A DNA stretch of 64,000 nt from Chalara sp. BL73 (GCA_918026815.1 CAKJVC010000001.1:124001-188000), one strand, 5' to 3'; positions 22,347-35,385 are shown, numbered from the stretch's first letter. Translations and numbers: made by a program. Notes: generated by a model not told the origin, from the sequence alone.

Positions 22347-24428
22347 ATGAATGGCATGTTTCGGATAAACCAGGGATGGACTCTCATTGTTTTGACTCTG
22401 ATCCTCCTGGTGATAACTTGCCTCCAGGCCCGCAGAAGCATCGTGACGAGAAATTTCCCAATAGTCAACCAGTCTCGCAGCTACTCCATCCTCCTCCTGC
22501 GTGCTTTCTCTGAGCTGACGGGCCTCTCGCTATGGGCGACAATCTCTACAACATTGGAACGCCTCAAGTGGGTTATGATCTGTCGAAAGGGCCAATCTAG
22601 AGCGAGGTTCGTCGAATTCCTTGCCCTGCAGGAGGGCACAACAATTCTCGGCCTGCTATCTCTCGCAACTGGAGCCGCCGTGCCGACCTTCAAAACTCGT
22701 CTTTGGAGTATCATACGGCTGTTATTTATAGTTTTCATCCCCGGGATAGGCGTCCTTATCATGAGTATGCTCCTTCCGCTCCTCCTCGTGATGCCCCAAA
22801 TCGGAAGCGGAATGGAGATCATTTCTCCCAAATAGTTTCATAATGGCAATATGTATGCAACTAGGCTGATTATGGAGCAGGTCAGGTCGACATCCAATTG
22901 GCGTTCTCTCCGGTTTCATTTCGGAAGCCATACTTCGGCTATGCCAACCAGCCGATGAATGCCTCTGCGGCAAGCGAATACACAGGATTTAGTGACCTCT
23001 TGCTGTCATGGAAGTTCTCGAGTTTCTTGGGGGACCCGGCCCGCTCTATAGACTTAACACCAGAGGCCGAGAGGGCCAAGGTCTGCGGCCTTAATGCGGA
23101 CGCCCAGGACCAGTCGGGTTGTCATCGGACTTATTTCCTTTCCGGAGAGAGTATGTTTATTATGCCAGAGCTCGTCGTTGATGCAAGCTTTCCGGATGCA
23201 AACATTGTTCTTGTCCGTAACCATCGCGGTTTTCTCCTTGACTTCAACACAGGTGATTCAACTACAGAATTTGATGCTGCCCAGGAGTGCCGGACCTATT
23301 CTTCTCGATACCTGGGGGCTCAGGCTGGAGCAATTCGCCTGTGTGTCAGTAACTCCAGCTCTAATGAGCTTGAAGCTCGTAAGATAATCCATTTATATAC
23401 CTCTGCGAAAGAAGGTGCAAGACTAAATGAATAAAGGTCTTGTGACATGCCCTGGTCCTATAGCGTCGCGGCTGATGTGCCTTAACGACTCGTCTTGGTT
23501 TCACAACGTGGACTGGACAGTGAAAATGTCTGCGTTCTTTCAGAATGCTACAGTTGCCTATAGTCGAACCAACGGAACTATCCTGTGGCACTCCTTCACC
23601 GACGCCCCGCGCATACCCGTCCATCTATCTGCGTCGCAGATTCTGGATGCCTATGATCGTCTGCTTCTCGACACTACCACATTGTTACACAAGAATGGTA
23701 CCGATTTGCCCCTTTTCTCAGGTAGCACATTTCCAACCTTCCTGTGGATGAGCATGCCGAATTTTAGCGGCCAACACGCTATTAACCCTGCCACAAGCAA
23801 TGGCGTTTTCTCTGCACTACAATCCCTGCTAGCTATCCCGCTGTACTACTGCCAGACTGGTATGGCCAGGCGCCTCGTTCCGACTAGCCTCGATGGCAAG
23901 TCCGTTTCTAACCCAGATCTATCTGCCCTATTAGAGGTGCTGAGTCCTCTCCCGGAACGCAGCAGTCCGACAACATTCGCCTACCACCGCTACGAAATTG
24001 TAGTTAGCCGTCCTACTCTAGTCGCTTATATCGTGCTCAGCGGCGCGGCCTTGCTTGCTTGCAGTATTGCCCAAGTTTTTATCAGCATGTCTGCAAAGCG
24101 TACTGGCCGTGGAATTCGAATGCCACACCTCAGCCGCTACCCGGCACTCGATTTGCTTACGCACTGTACTATCGAAGACGAGAATGGGAGTGCGATCTAT
24201 CAAGGCCGATCTGATGTCCTACCCTGTGATAGGTCGCAGAGTAGCCTGCTGAGCTGGCTCTCGACGATGAGTGTCAAGTGGTCAAGGCCACCTAGCATCC
24301 AGGAAGATCTACAATTATTTGCGGTTCATCGCGCAGATGAACCAGTCGATTGGCCATTGGAGAGCATACCATCGATTCGTTCTTATTCCAGTGGAAAGCT
24401 TGCTCAATCTCCGAGCGCCTACGTTTAG
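22347..24428 (+). CDS. Large fungal membrane protein of unknown function, 635 aa
   Basis: Three exons, 22347-22764, 22881-23378 and 23437-24428; introns have GTATGC/GCAG and GTAAGA/AAAG ends and the frame closes to 636 codons. One hydrophobic span follows the N-terminus (WTLIVLTLILLVITCLQA), two more lie near residues 90-140, and one lies near residue 520 (YIVLSGAALLACSIAQVFI). A long external region of about 370 residues with several sequons and paired Cys sits between them. The layout and the passages EGTTILGLLSLATGAAVP and GDPARSIDLTPE are those of an abundant uncharacterised Pezizomycotina family. The start could be ATG 22347 or 22356, or lie in an upstream exon. No catalytic motif is visible. 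Confidence 0.8.
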
Positions 24429-25289
24429 CGCGTAGTGGAAAGCAACATGCGGGAGGGCAAGTATAGTTGTATATTACATACTAATCCCTTCTCTCTCTAA
24501 AATGAAGACTAGGCTGCGCTTTCGCAACGCAAGCCTCTCAACTATTCTCTACAGAAACTGGGCACATAAATTCATCTGCACGACGCATTTCAGTGCGTAT
24601 GGGGAGATACGGATGCTGGGTATCTGCGTTGATGGATAGGGTTTCCCGTCGCGGTAAACCTACACGCTGCGCTATCACCTCTTCGAGATTACTCTAAAAC
24701 GAAATACACGAGTGGGTTCTGTTTTCGTTAATCAGAGAAACTCGGAAGAGCAGAAACAGCAAGGTTCATCTTATGAAAGAGATATATAGTAAACCATATC
24801 GTGCCATTGTTTGGATCCGAAAGGAGGTGGTAGATAGAGAAGAAGCACGTGAATCTACCACACTTAAAAATTAACTATTTGTTTCTGTTGACCTCTATGT
24901 CGAATTTGAGAAGTTACTCATACGGCTTCCTCCAGAAACCTAATGGCCAGTTATATCAAGGACTTAGTAAACTATAAGCAACAGCTCTGATACCGCTGAA
25001 ATCAAGCATGATCAGGCTTGAGAGACCAAAAAAGAAACCGACGCTTACGGAACGTCCAAAAATGGCAATTTTGGTGCGCCATGATTTTAGATCCCGTCTT
25101 GTGATGCTTAAATCCAGCGACGAGTGGAGAGGGCGGTTTCGTCTGCCAATTTTCCTGGGTGGGCTTGACGCTAAATTTATGCTTATTTTGGTGGCAGGCG
25201 GTTTAGAGTTCACTTCAATGCCTGAATGAATTGCAGATGAAATATCTTGACGCCTCTGACTGTCTGATTTAGTAACAGTCGGTGAGAGA
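24429..25289. other. Intergenic, no gene seen
   Basis: AT-rich spacer with only short frames. Confidence 0.5.
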
Positions 25290-26204
25290 CTAGATGAGGA
25301 TCAGTTCATCCTCAGTGCTAACACTAGTGGGAACGCTATTTTCTGAGTCCAATTCCATATCCCGTGGAGCATTACTGTCATCGTAGTCCTCCTCAGCCAA
25401 GTCTTCGTTCTCTTCATCGTCAAAGACAGCATCATCTTCCACACCATCTGTTCTCTCCTCGTTGAAGGCTGCATTTCCCCATCCATGAGTCAAAGTATTG
25501 TGTGCAACCTGGGGCTCAGTAGAAGCCGAGAAGAAACCGAAAATGTTCTTCTGCTTTACCGTTTTGTACTTGACGGCAAAGACCTGCTCCCCAACAGTCT
25601 CAAATGCCACTTGGTTTGAATGATCGCTCCAGGAAGAAATTCCAATCTCGGGATTAGTGTGCCAAAAAGGACCCCTGAATGCTTCGGACAAAGGGATGGT
25701 CACCTTGCTCTCGAGCCCTAGTCCGCCCTTGTTGTTGGTCTTTAAAAGTCGTTCCGGCGCTGCACGTCTTGAGACCAACAACCATATACAGCTTCCCACT
25801 GCTCCTACTCATCAATCCTTTCGCACCTTCCAAGCTCTTCTTCAACTCTGGATCCAACATAAGCTTATCAAAAGGCTTTATAGTGATCTTGTAATCTGTA
25901 CGTCTTCACAGTGGTATTGTTGATGCTGGTGTCAGTAGGTTGGTTTCCATGGCCTTGGAGATCAGCAAGCACTTTCAATTTTGCTTGTGCAGTTGCCTCT
26001 TTCACCGCGCTCAATTCCATGGAAGCAGACTTCTCTTCGATTACCACTGGTGCGGTTTTGATTATCGAGAGCGGGTTCTTCGGCTCGGAGTTATCGAGCG
26101 GTCGGGTTGGGTGAGTAACGAAACGACCAAGCAGCCTTTTTGCGTCTTTTGGCTGGAAGACGGGCTCGTAAGAGCACGAATGTTGGTTTTTCAGATGGTG
26201 CCAT
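25290..26204 (-). pseudogene. Conserved fungal protein with frameshifts
   Basis: Translated in pieces, the minus strand gives FQPKDAKRLLGRFVTHP, SINNTTVKTYRLQDH, a block LDPELKKSLEGAKG with GKLYMVVGLKTCSAG, and a tail with VFAVKYKTVKQ and an acidic C-terminus. I recognise this order from an uncharacterised Leotiomycete-type family. The pieces lie in different frames with no room for introns. A one-base slip at the T4 run near 25870-25873 and another near 25738-25748 are needed, plus one near the ATG at 26204. All lie at homopolymers, so sequencing error is a real alternative to gene loss. Function unknown. Confidence 0.5.
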
Positions 26205-26651
26205 CTCTTGATTGTGGAGATTGTTTATAACAGCTAGTCCTGTGTGGAGAGAGCAGTTGATATGCAGAATAAATGATACCTAACCTAAAGAGCCGATGGG
26301 TTCGAAATCTCAAACCTCCCCTTATCTTCTCACGACTCCAATTATTCAGTATTAGGCATGTTTTCGACTAGGGGCTACAGCCTTGAAGCTCATGAAACGC
26401 GGCGTTTAATTATAGGTTGTTTGGTGTTCGCCCTTGGATGTGAAACGCCGCCTATATGCAAGAGATCCCACCTCGTCGACCCCCCGACTGGAGCTGAAAA
26501 TCCCTTTTCAGCGCAGCGCACACACTCGCTATCCAGCCCAATTAGCACCATCACGGCCGAAAACTGATTTATATCTTAGCACCGGCCGGCCAATAGAGCC
26601 AACCAAAGGAAAGAACGAAATACTCTGGTATACTGAACAACAAATAAATCG
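26205..26651. other. Divergent intergenic region
   Basis: About 450 bp between the frameshifted gene and the unrecognised 476-aa gene, which point away from each other. No gene seen. Confidence 0.5.
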
Positions 26652-28286
26652 ATGACTCGAGGACAATCAATCTATGTGGTTATTTTGGAGCTGGAATCAG
26701 GAATCGATGGAACTGGTCACGACTTTTGGAGTGTCGAGGACTTCGCATCGAACAATGGGTCCCCATTTGAAAAGGCCAAAGGAGAACGTTGCCATAAAAG
26801 AATCCTAGACCTTAGTCACTTGCTCCATTACAAACTTGGGGTTTCCTCACTGAAGATCCCAAAAGATTCTCAACTCGTTCTAGACATCGTGGCTAAATCT
26901 GGGGAGTCGTCCTATTCAAAGTACCTTGGGAAGTGCTGGAACAGTGTTTGATCTCTCTTCATACCTCAAAGGCTCTCACATTCGACAAGGGGTTCTCAGA
27001 ACGATGTATCGGTCGATCGCCGAAGGCAAAATTTGGGAATCTGCCAACAAGGTCTCTCCGGCCTTATTAGCAAGTCTCACAGAGGCGTATAAGGGTGAGG
27101 TAGACGACTCGGGTTTGTCTCGATATCATAAAGAGCTTGCGGCATCTTCTATTCAACGTGACGACTTTGAGACGGCTTTGGAGACTTTAGAAGCGTGGAT
27201 AAATACTCGACGTGACAAAGGTCTACCAGATGAGCACACCCAAGCCTTTCAGGATTATTTGTATGCTGTGTGCTACGATGGCTTGGAGAGGTATCTAGAG
27301 GCAAAATTCCACTGTGGAAATGCCTTGGCTATGTGCGTTCACATCGGGGCGGATAAAATACGTCTCGCCTGTTTGCATGTTGCCGCTCACTTAGATATGA
27401 TCATGAACGCGGACTTCGGCATGGTTGTGACTCATTTGTGCCAAGCGGGTTGTCTTGCTTACTTGAAAGATAATGACTGCCAGTACCAAAAGCAAGGGAG
27501 CATCTTGAAGATTTTGGCTTATACCTTCTGTATTGCCTTGGGGTTATTCGACGAAGACGACTACCCAGGAAAACTTCGTTCAAAAGATGTCCAGAACTTT
27601 TTCGCAGCTGCAATTCATGGACAGAAGCAAAGTCCCCAGTCCTCCTCTGCTCTCGGTCGGAACACACCAGATAGTAGTGGTCAGCAGGCCAGGCCAATTG
27701 AGATATTGCAATATATGCTTGAGAAGGTTAGGAACGAAGTTGGCTTGCCAAAGTTCGTAAGCCTCATGACGAGATATAATGAAAAGGTTTTGGAAGCAAT
27801 GCTGGCGCAAGATCAATCTTAATGGGCTAGAATGGAAGCTTTAATGTTTGGGACTGAGATGGATATCTTGGCGCTTCCTAGAGGCACGACCAAGCCGACT
27901 CTCCAAGAAGTCCAATCCATAGGCCAACAGAAGGGGTCACCCGGGAAGCCATGTTCCAATCAGCCATGATGGACATAGGCTACTCGATGACTCAATCTAT
28001 AGATGCAAAAGTTGTCCAAGGAGGTGAGCCGGCGGATCGTTTGCGCCGATTTGATGAGTTGCTGCAAGATGACATCGAGAGAGTGGCCGAGGAGGTGCAA
28101 GATGTTCGCTTCTTGTTTCCTTGGAAAGGGAATTGTGTTCGGTGGCCCCAAGTCTATTATCTAGATAAGAGGGGCAATTGTAAGTATACAATGCCACTGT
28201 ATGAGATTGAAGAGAAGAGAACTTGCACATGGGTGGTGGATGAGTGTGGGGTTTGTAGAGGCGTATTGGGGGCAGTTGATGAGTAA
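26652..28286 (+). CDS. Unrecognised protein, 476 aa by proposed splicing
   Basis: Three open blocks in different frames can be joined as exons 26652-26920, 27000-27756 and 27882-28286. Introns are GTACCT...CTCAG (79 nt) and GTAAGC...CCTAG (125 nt), both in phase, giving 477 codons. The middle (residues about 110-280) is helical with a repeat-like rhythm (DDFETALETLEAWINTRRD, LEAKFHCGNALAMC) that may be a TPR-like solenoid. The C-terminal 110 residues contain CTWVVDECGVCRG, a possible small metal-binding knot, but only with three Cys close together. I do not recognise the family. If the splicing is wrong the gene would be broken in two places. Confidence 0.5.
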
Positions 28287-30252
28287 CAAATGCATCAGGT
28301 GCTACCACTTTGAATATATCAGTGATATATGGGTGCGCACAACACCCAGAATAGATGGTGTACTGGTTTGAATAATGATTCATGGTTCGGCTCCATTCGA
28401 TTTGTCTTATAGCCGTACGTGTGTGGCTTACCAGGTGCCTTAGTGACAATATTGAATGGGTCACAGGCAATGACTAAGTGCCTTGAGCCATTGGCCTCCC
28501 GATGTCCTTCTTGCTGAGCCATCCGAGCTTGGCTATGTGAACATTATTTCTTTCTCTAGGGATTTAGAAACCAAAGCAGAAAGTTCCCTCTTGACCAAGA
28601 ATGGCTGTTCTGTTAGCATTGTCTAGCTTCACCGAGTACAGTTGGTCACAGAGAGCACGAGCACTCCACGGCGCTGTCTCGTAGGCTGCTTTATCGACCC
28701 GTTAGAGTTTGGCCCGATCCAGATGCGCTCTTTGTCCTGATATCTCCGATTCCCGCAACGCAGTGAAAATTCGCGTGTGGTTCTCCAACGTGAACATCCA
28801 TTTCGTTTGCTTTTTTTTCTTCATTTCCAATTCTGATGTAGCAATCGTGCCCACCAGGGTTAGAACTCTTACAATGCTTGACCTACCGCTCAGTGGTGTA
28901 CAGGCTGCTACCGCGTTACTACCGCGTAAGATGGGGATGCACTCAGAGTTGAATGTACGTTGCATAGTTAGATCTCAATCTTCTTCATATCTCTGACTTA
29001 TTGTGCTTTGAGCGTTTCAATTTGTGGGTTAAAGGTCGCTAATCTGTGGAGCTAAGTTGTGCGCTCCTTATATTCATATTGTCCTCACTTTGACTCAGTC
29101 GGCAAGCATTTCGCCTCCTGTGCTCTAACCGATTCGGGACCGCTGTCATTGATGCTGGAAGTTCTCGCCCCTTCGCAGTGAGGGCATAACTTTCGTTGCT
29201 ACGATGCACCATTTGAGACACGAACTGATCTCTTTTCGTTTTGATTGCCCGGGCCTACTCGATTACATCGTTCGCATCCTCCCTATTACATTATACCACT
29301 CTATACCTCCTTTTATTCCACCCCGAGGTCTTAGGCGTCTGGCAATGTCGAGCCAACGCCCTATATTGTCCTTTCTCACCCGACTACTCGGTTGCTGACT
29401 GTCATTTGCCGAGCCGGATCCCGAACGATAATGTCGCGGTTATCAAAGGTGCCATGTGTATGAATGGTCCCCATGGGTTTCTTGGGCCGGGAGTTATAAG
29501 GTACAACCCTAACCAAATGTCCGCTCCAGTACATATTTAATCTGACTAACCATTCTCCTACTTATTAGACTATATAATCACAGCTCTTTATTTAAGACGT
29601 TTGAGGCTTTCGGGATCAGCATAAGACGGGCTAAATGTTTTCCGCCAAGGCACAGGGTAGTATAATGATAGGTCAATTATGTAGGGGAGCTTCCTGACCC
29701 AGCACCTTAAAAAAAGGGAGTTCAGCGCCACAAGTCCCACCTTCACCTTGGCATAGACCCTCACTTATTTTAAGCTTACCGGCACCGTCTTGGCTCCAAG
29801 GCATCAACATTCCCGTGTTTATGCATATATGCCAAAAGCCGTTCGAGCGAGAAGGGTAGCCATTGTGTGAAAATACTCCATAGGGCTCGAGTTACGAGTA
29901 GAGAACACACTGCTTAGAAAAACTACTGTGGTTTAGCCGAATATGGTAATAGTTAGTCCGAATTGTTACTCTAGCTGCGGCAACGCAGCAAAGCTTACTC
30001 GGTTTTAGCCGCGCCTGTCACCTGGCAGTAAAGGAAAGATATCTTGCCCCGGTTATTGCACAAATTCATAACTAAAGGGCTAGCGTTTGCCAAGTTTAGA
30101 GTGAACGGCTTCAGCTAAACAACCCTACTGGGTACTAATCCACATACGAAGATTCTTATGCTGGCTTAGCTTCAGCCTCACCTTCTTGGTGCATAAGAGG
30201 AGAAAGCTTCCTAAGATGGATCTGAGACGACCTCGATACTTAGTAGCCCAGA
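28287..30252. other. Long intergenic region, no gene recognised
   Basis: Several 60-100 codon frames without resemblance to known families. On the minus strand near 29100 the string GGTTAGAGCAC resembles a tRNA D-arm, but no cloverleaf could be drawn around it. Confidence 0.4.
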
Positions 30253-32085
30253 ATGTTGTTGCTTAGACTTGTCTTCCTCCTCATTTCTTGTAACGCTCTC
30301 GTACGAGCAGCGGGTGCTGAACCTTCTAATCTCGAATCGGCCGAATCCAGCAGCTTCATTCTCAACAGGTTCTCCGCCACGAAAGTTTTCGAGCTGCGTA
30401 ATAAGGAACGAGCTGCTAACCTCCTCCTAAACCGCCAGCAGCTCGTGTGTCCAGCGTACGCACCGGTGGATTGCGGTGCCCCCGGCTGTTGTAGGGCAAC
30501 TGAGAATTGTCGGACGGAAGGTTGCTGCCCAAAAACAGCCGAGACGTGCGGTGGCAAAGCATGTCTAGCGAAAGGTCAGACGTGTTGTGGAAATGGCGCG
30601 TGCGAGGTCGGGACTACGTGTATGACAAGTCCTCGCGGGACCGTTACTTGTTGCTATGCTGGGATGACAGCTTGTGACAACGGCAGTTGTAAGGTGGACC
30701 TTCTGGATCGTTGTGGGAAGAGCTGAAGACAGTGGAAATCGGCTAATGGTGCTTCTCAGGTTGTTTTGCGGGTACCAAGTGCAGCGATACCAACCCAGGC
30801 AAATGCGAGCGCTTGATCACAAGCGTCACTCGGTTGTCGAGTACAGGAGTGTCTACGAGATCTAGCACTGTTATGATCCAATCGCTGATAACATCTTCTG
30901 CAACAATAACAAGAGCAGGCACGGTATCCACAAAACTTACAGCAACGAAATCAATTAGTATTAAGTGCAAAAGTACGCCTACCTTCGCAAACACGAAGCG
31001 CACTGCAGCACCGGAACTAGAAGGCGGCTTAGTGCACAACAAGCCCGTTTCCGATCTATTAAAAAGGCAAAGCGAGGAAGACGACTTACGTCAGTTCTGC
31101 GACACGGATGATGAGCAGATTCCCATCATGTACTTTCCGTGGTATCCTGGCGAGACGGACCAGCTGATCGAGAGCACCTGTGCAGGAATTGGAGGCGGAG
31201 ATGAAATATTGCTAACTTGGGCTGGCGATGGCCCGGCCGCCGCGGAAAAGCGCAGACGTCAATCTGGCTGTCCCGGTTATTGCGCCGGTAAGTTGCTCGC
31301 CTGTGTCTAAAGTATAACTTATTCTAATATAGCTATAGGAATTGGAGAGAGCATTAATGCCGTGTATGGTGAGCGAAATGAATGCGACGAATTCCCGCCT
31401 GCTTCGAGTACGCAGGGTGGCACTGGAGCTCATAAGTTGTGTATCGTCTGGTGGCAGAACCAGCTCGGCGGCAAACTAATCCAAAGTTATAAATGGCTGT
31501 ACAGACTCCAGCCAAATCAGAAGTTCATCATTCGTGTTGTGCCAGGGTGTGCAAAGTTCAGCGCTGCCAAGAGGGAAATAGATTCCAGCAAGCAGTCGTA
31601 TACCGCTGCTAACAGCACGTGGCATCAGGATCGGAGGCCTGGAGCCGAGGATGGAGTGGGATTTGTTTTTGCTCCCATGACTGAGGTCAAGGCAGGCACA
31701 TACAATATTTCTCTTGATCTTGGCAGCCCAGTCATAGAGTTGTCCATCACGGACGGAAATGGGCTGGAGTACTTTAGGTAAGCATGTTAAGCCGAGAAAC
31801 TCATGGTGGATGCTCTCCTGCTGATTTACGATTGACAGGAATACTGCTCCGTCAGCAAACGAGATATCTAATTTCACAGTTGAAGATACTGCGGGCGATG
31901 GCATAAACCTTGCAATTGCTGCGTATGCAAGAAGGGATGATCATGTGAATATAGTATACCAAGCCGCTCTAATGCCAAACAACACAGAGACTGGGACTAA
32001 AAAGTCCAAGGGAAGTCCGGTAGGACCCTGGTCTCTACCTTTGACCTTTTTTGCCATTGTTTTCACTACCGTAATGCTAGCCTAG
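30253..32085 (+). CDS. Secreted, Cys-rich NucA/NucB-domain protein with GPI-type tail, about 558 aa
   Basis: Four exons: 30253-30709, 30760-31287, 31333-31777 and 31839-32085 (the first donor could also be three bases later). A signal peptide (LLRLVFLLISCNALVRAAGA) is followed by a Cys-rich region, residues about 70-170, with many CC and CxxxC pairs like a wall- or chitin-binding module, then a Ser/Thr linker. The next domain has NECDEFPPASSTQGG, the core motif of NucA/NucB-type deoxyribonucleases, and a beta-rich end. The last exon ends with a short hydrophobic tail (LPLTFFAIVFTTVMLA) preceded by small residues, typical of GPI anchoring. A surface-attached nuclease-like protein is likely; activity is not shown. 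Introns are 45-61 nt. Confidence 0.78.
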
Positions 32086-34269
32086 GCTAGAGGCAGATAT
32101 TTTCGACTGCCGTAATCCAATTTTGGACGAGAAATATTCGATCGACTTGTATTTATGTACTTAGGGAGGGAATAATGGGGTCAAAGCCAGTAGGACAAAT
32201 GCTTAAAGGATTGGCAGCCATGGTCGTAATTTTTTTCGTCCTATTTGCAATATCCGTGATGGTCGAATGATGGCAAGGGTGCTGTAGTTGCTAGTTTCCT
32301 GAAGAGTAAAGACTATCAATCACTTTTCGCGTTTTGGCGTGATGCATTTGTCATATTCTTCTTGGATGGAATCGTCTACTCCCTATAAAAGAGGAGTCCC
32401 TTAAAAATGCTAATGTTTTTGCTATCACTTGATCAGCTTTCTATCACAGCCGGTGAAAATTCCTGAGATCTTCTTTCAATATTGCACTGCATCTTGGTGA
32501 AGCTTCTGTAGCGGTGCAGCAGGCAGGCAGATAGCCAATATCTGGCTTTTCGAACTCTGTCTTAATATAGCTAAAGGAGTATCCTGTGACAGCGCACCTG
32601 CTTAAACTCTTGACATGTTTCCTACAGCGCAACCGCGCTAAGAGAACTAGTATCGAGCATAAAGCTGGCCGCTACTAGAGTGGCTGCTCTAGACCATTGA
32701 TCTCACGGGTCTAGTAACAAACTATAGAGTAAATTTTAATGCGACCACGCCATTCAAAGGGAATGTGGTTCAAAGCGAAAGTGTTGCTCGTGAAAATCTA
32801 TCTTAGAGGACATAAAATCTTTTAGTATAACCTGTATATACAAATCTTCTGGACTTTGGTGTCTAAAACTGGCTGGGTGAGCTTGATCTTAAGATCCATT
32901 ATCCAAGAAAGTAAAAAAGGTCACAGAGCGTATTGAAAGATCTTACTAGCATATTGAAAATCGCTTCGTCATTGCTAGCATTGTGTCCTAATATTGTACA
33001 ACCCTATATTAAATAGTGACCACTGCCTCTTACCTAACTTACTCAATTGCATGTTTCTGCCTTCCTGAGCACCCAGTTTCCCTACCACGTCTGAACGCAT
33101 TAGATGACCTTAATTCAACTTATTAAAGACCACTTACTCAAACTAGCGTCTAGCAAGCATGGTAGCAGATGGGCATTGTCCCTATCCGGCTCAGATGAGG
33201 GAGCCTCGGCCCGACCGTCCCCGATCCATTCCCGCAAATGCACTCTGTAACCGTACACGGCCTCGTCCGGCACACACATCAAAACTTTCCGCATTCTCTA
33301 AAAATTACGCCAACACGTCAATGCAGCCACACAGCTCTCTTTGAAATGCATGAGGCTGAAATGCGGGGCAAGCTCACACAAATCTACACAGCTAAGTGTT
33401 TGAATATAACTGATAGTCTTAATTAGGATATGATAGTATGGCGTTACCTTAACTGATTACAGTAGTTTCATTTTACTATATGTGGCTATTGTACATTACT
33501 GTAGGATTAAGTAAAGGAATAGAACAGAGATTTAATGAATATTTTTGGTTTCACGGCATAGAAGTGATAAAATGATACAGAAAACAGGACGGACAATATG
33601 GATAGCGAATGGAAGTAGCTTGCTGAAGGCGAGAGTATGAAGTGTATTTAAGAATTGATGAGGGAGGAAGGAAGGACACCACTTCAATTCGCAACTTTAG
33701 GTGTTATTCAAGCAAGGCTTCCAGACAGGTCCGGCTATGAAGCAAGACTCGATACGAACGTAGTTTGGCAATCCAAAATTTAAAGCACCCTTAAACGCCA
33801 ATCAAACCTTGAGCCGATCAATTTCGCTGTACCAATCCAATGGGTAGGATACGTAACAAGCTAAAAGGATGTACAGCTGATTGTGGTAGTTAGCGCTTAA
33901 AGGGTATGTTTTGGTACGCCACTTTGCATCTTTTGGCAAATAGACATGACTTGCTGTGAGCAAATTCAATCATTCGATATTAATAATTCTCACGTGGAAC
34001 AACGTATGCAGAGACAGTCGAATGATTGCCGTGCAATTAAATGCAATGATGGGTGACGGTGGCATGTCGCGAAAGTCTCATGCATACCTCTCATTCTGGG
34101 TAAGCAGCAAGCTGAAGACACCCCATAAAGCAAGGGGCCCAATAGCCCGCTCTCCAACGTAAACACCGCATTATGTTATGGCATTGAATCTAAAGTTTCT
34201 CGCGAGTTCCCATTAACTCCCCATCTAATGCGAATTGCCGCGTCTACGTATTCTGACTAGTTTCCGACA
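32086..34269. other. AT-rich region, no gene seen
   Basis: Over 2 kb of AT-rich DNA with many TA-rich stretches and only short open frames, consistent with mutated repeats. No repeat family is recognisable by eye. Confidence 0.45.
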
Positions 34270-34573
34270 ATGGTCAAATACACTCGACTCTACGGTCGCC
34301 TAGGTGGGTAAACCAAGTTTGTTGTTTAACATGACAGAAGCTCTTGGCTCTCGCTGACCCAAGCTAACAGAAGTTGACCCCTCGGCCACACCTGCAGAGA
34401 TCAAGCGCGCATTCAGGAAAACTGCATTGAAATTGCATCCAGACAAAAATGTAGATAACCCTAGCCATAGGGATGCAAAGTTCATAGAGGCATACCAAGC
34501 CTATGAGATCCTCTCCGACCAAAAGAAGCGGCGGTTATTGTGTTCATTTATTCTGCATTTAAATTTAGATTAA
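34270..34573 (+). CDS. Short J-domain (DnaJ-like) protein or remnant, 78 aa
   Basis: Exon 34270-34303 (MVKYTRLYGRL) joins to 34371-34573 over a 67-nt intron with GTGGGT donor, GCTAAC branch and CAG acceptor. The result is a near-complete J domain: LYGRLEVDPSATPAEIKRAF, LKLHPDKNVDNP with the essential HPD, and FIEAYQAYEILSD. The J domain stimulates Hsp70 ATPase. The frame stops soon after the fourth helix. Downstream, GAPPNFSEFLSSIANKL (around 34600-34660) looks like a continuation that would need another intron without a good donor. It is either a stand-alone mini-J protein or a truncated gene in AT-rich DNA. Confidence 0.55.
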
Positions 34574-35385
34574 ACAATCCTTCGGCTGCATCTCAAGTTT
34601 CAGGATGGTGCTCCACCCAATTTCAGTGAGTTTCTTAGTTCCATCGCCAACAAACTCAATGCACAGGGAAGACGGATGTTAGTAACTTATATTATAATAG
34701 TCAGAGCCCAATTTTGGCATGGAGGCAAAAACTATACCCAGCTGTATCTTACTTTAAAGCTTACCAAGCCTTAATGAATAACTAGTAATTATACTTCTTC
34801 TTTGGATGATCGAGACAATTTGCACTTTGTCGAGTGCTTTTACATTCATCTGCATCTTAGCACTAATTATAGCAGGTTTATATATATTTAATTCCATTGC
34901 TTCTGTAGGAACATTTTGCCGCGATTCACTTATACATATAAGGATTCAACGATTACCTTATTTTCTCAATACTGCATGTAATATCTTCGACTATTATCGA
35001 TGATATTAGAGTTTTTGTTATATCAGTCGGCTTAAACACAGCTTAAATCAAGCCAACGAACCATTAAAAATCTATATTTCCAAAAAATTTAATAAAAATT
35101 TAATCGTATTTGGCTGTAATGCAAACTGCGGTAGTAAAATGAGGTATTCATAACTCAAAAGGCAAGCTGGCTCCTGCCTAGGCAAAAGTGCGTTTAAGCA
35201 AAGTACTTTCCACTCACTAAGTTTAACAATTTCATCCAAATCTTGATCCTGTAAAACGATAGACTAACATAAAACAAGCTAGTTTGTCAATTATCATTGG
35301 CAACTACAGTTTAATACCTTATCTCATGGAGCTTCCTCGTTTATAGCCCTTGAATGTTCTCTGCTCGATGCGACGGGATTTTAGT
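34574..35385. other. AT-rich region, no intact gene
   Basis: Contains the possible lost continuation of the J-domain gene near 34600-34670. The rest is AT-rich without recognisable coding. Confidence 0.4.

Noticed and set aside
29090..29165. tRNA D-arm-like string (GGTTAGAGCAC) on the minus strand
   Set aside because: No T-arm consensus or cloverleaf follows; it could be a SINE trace or chance.
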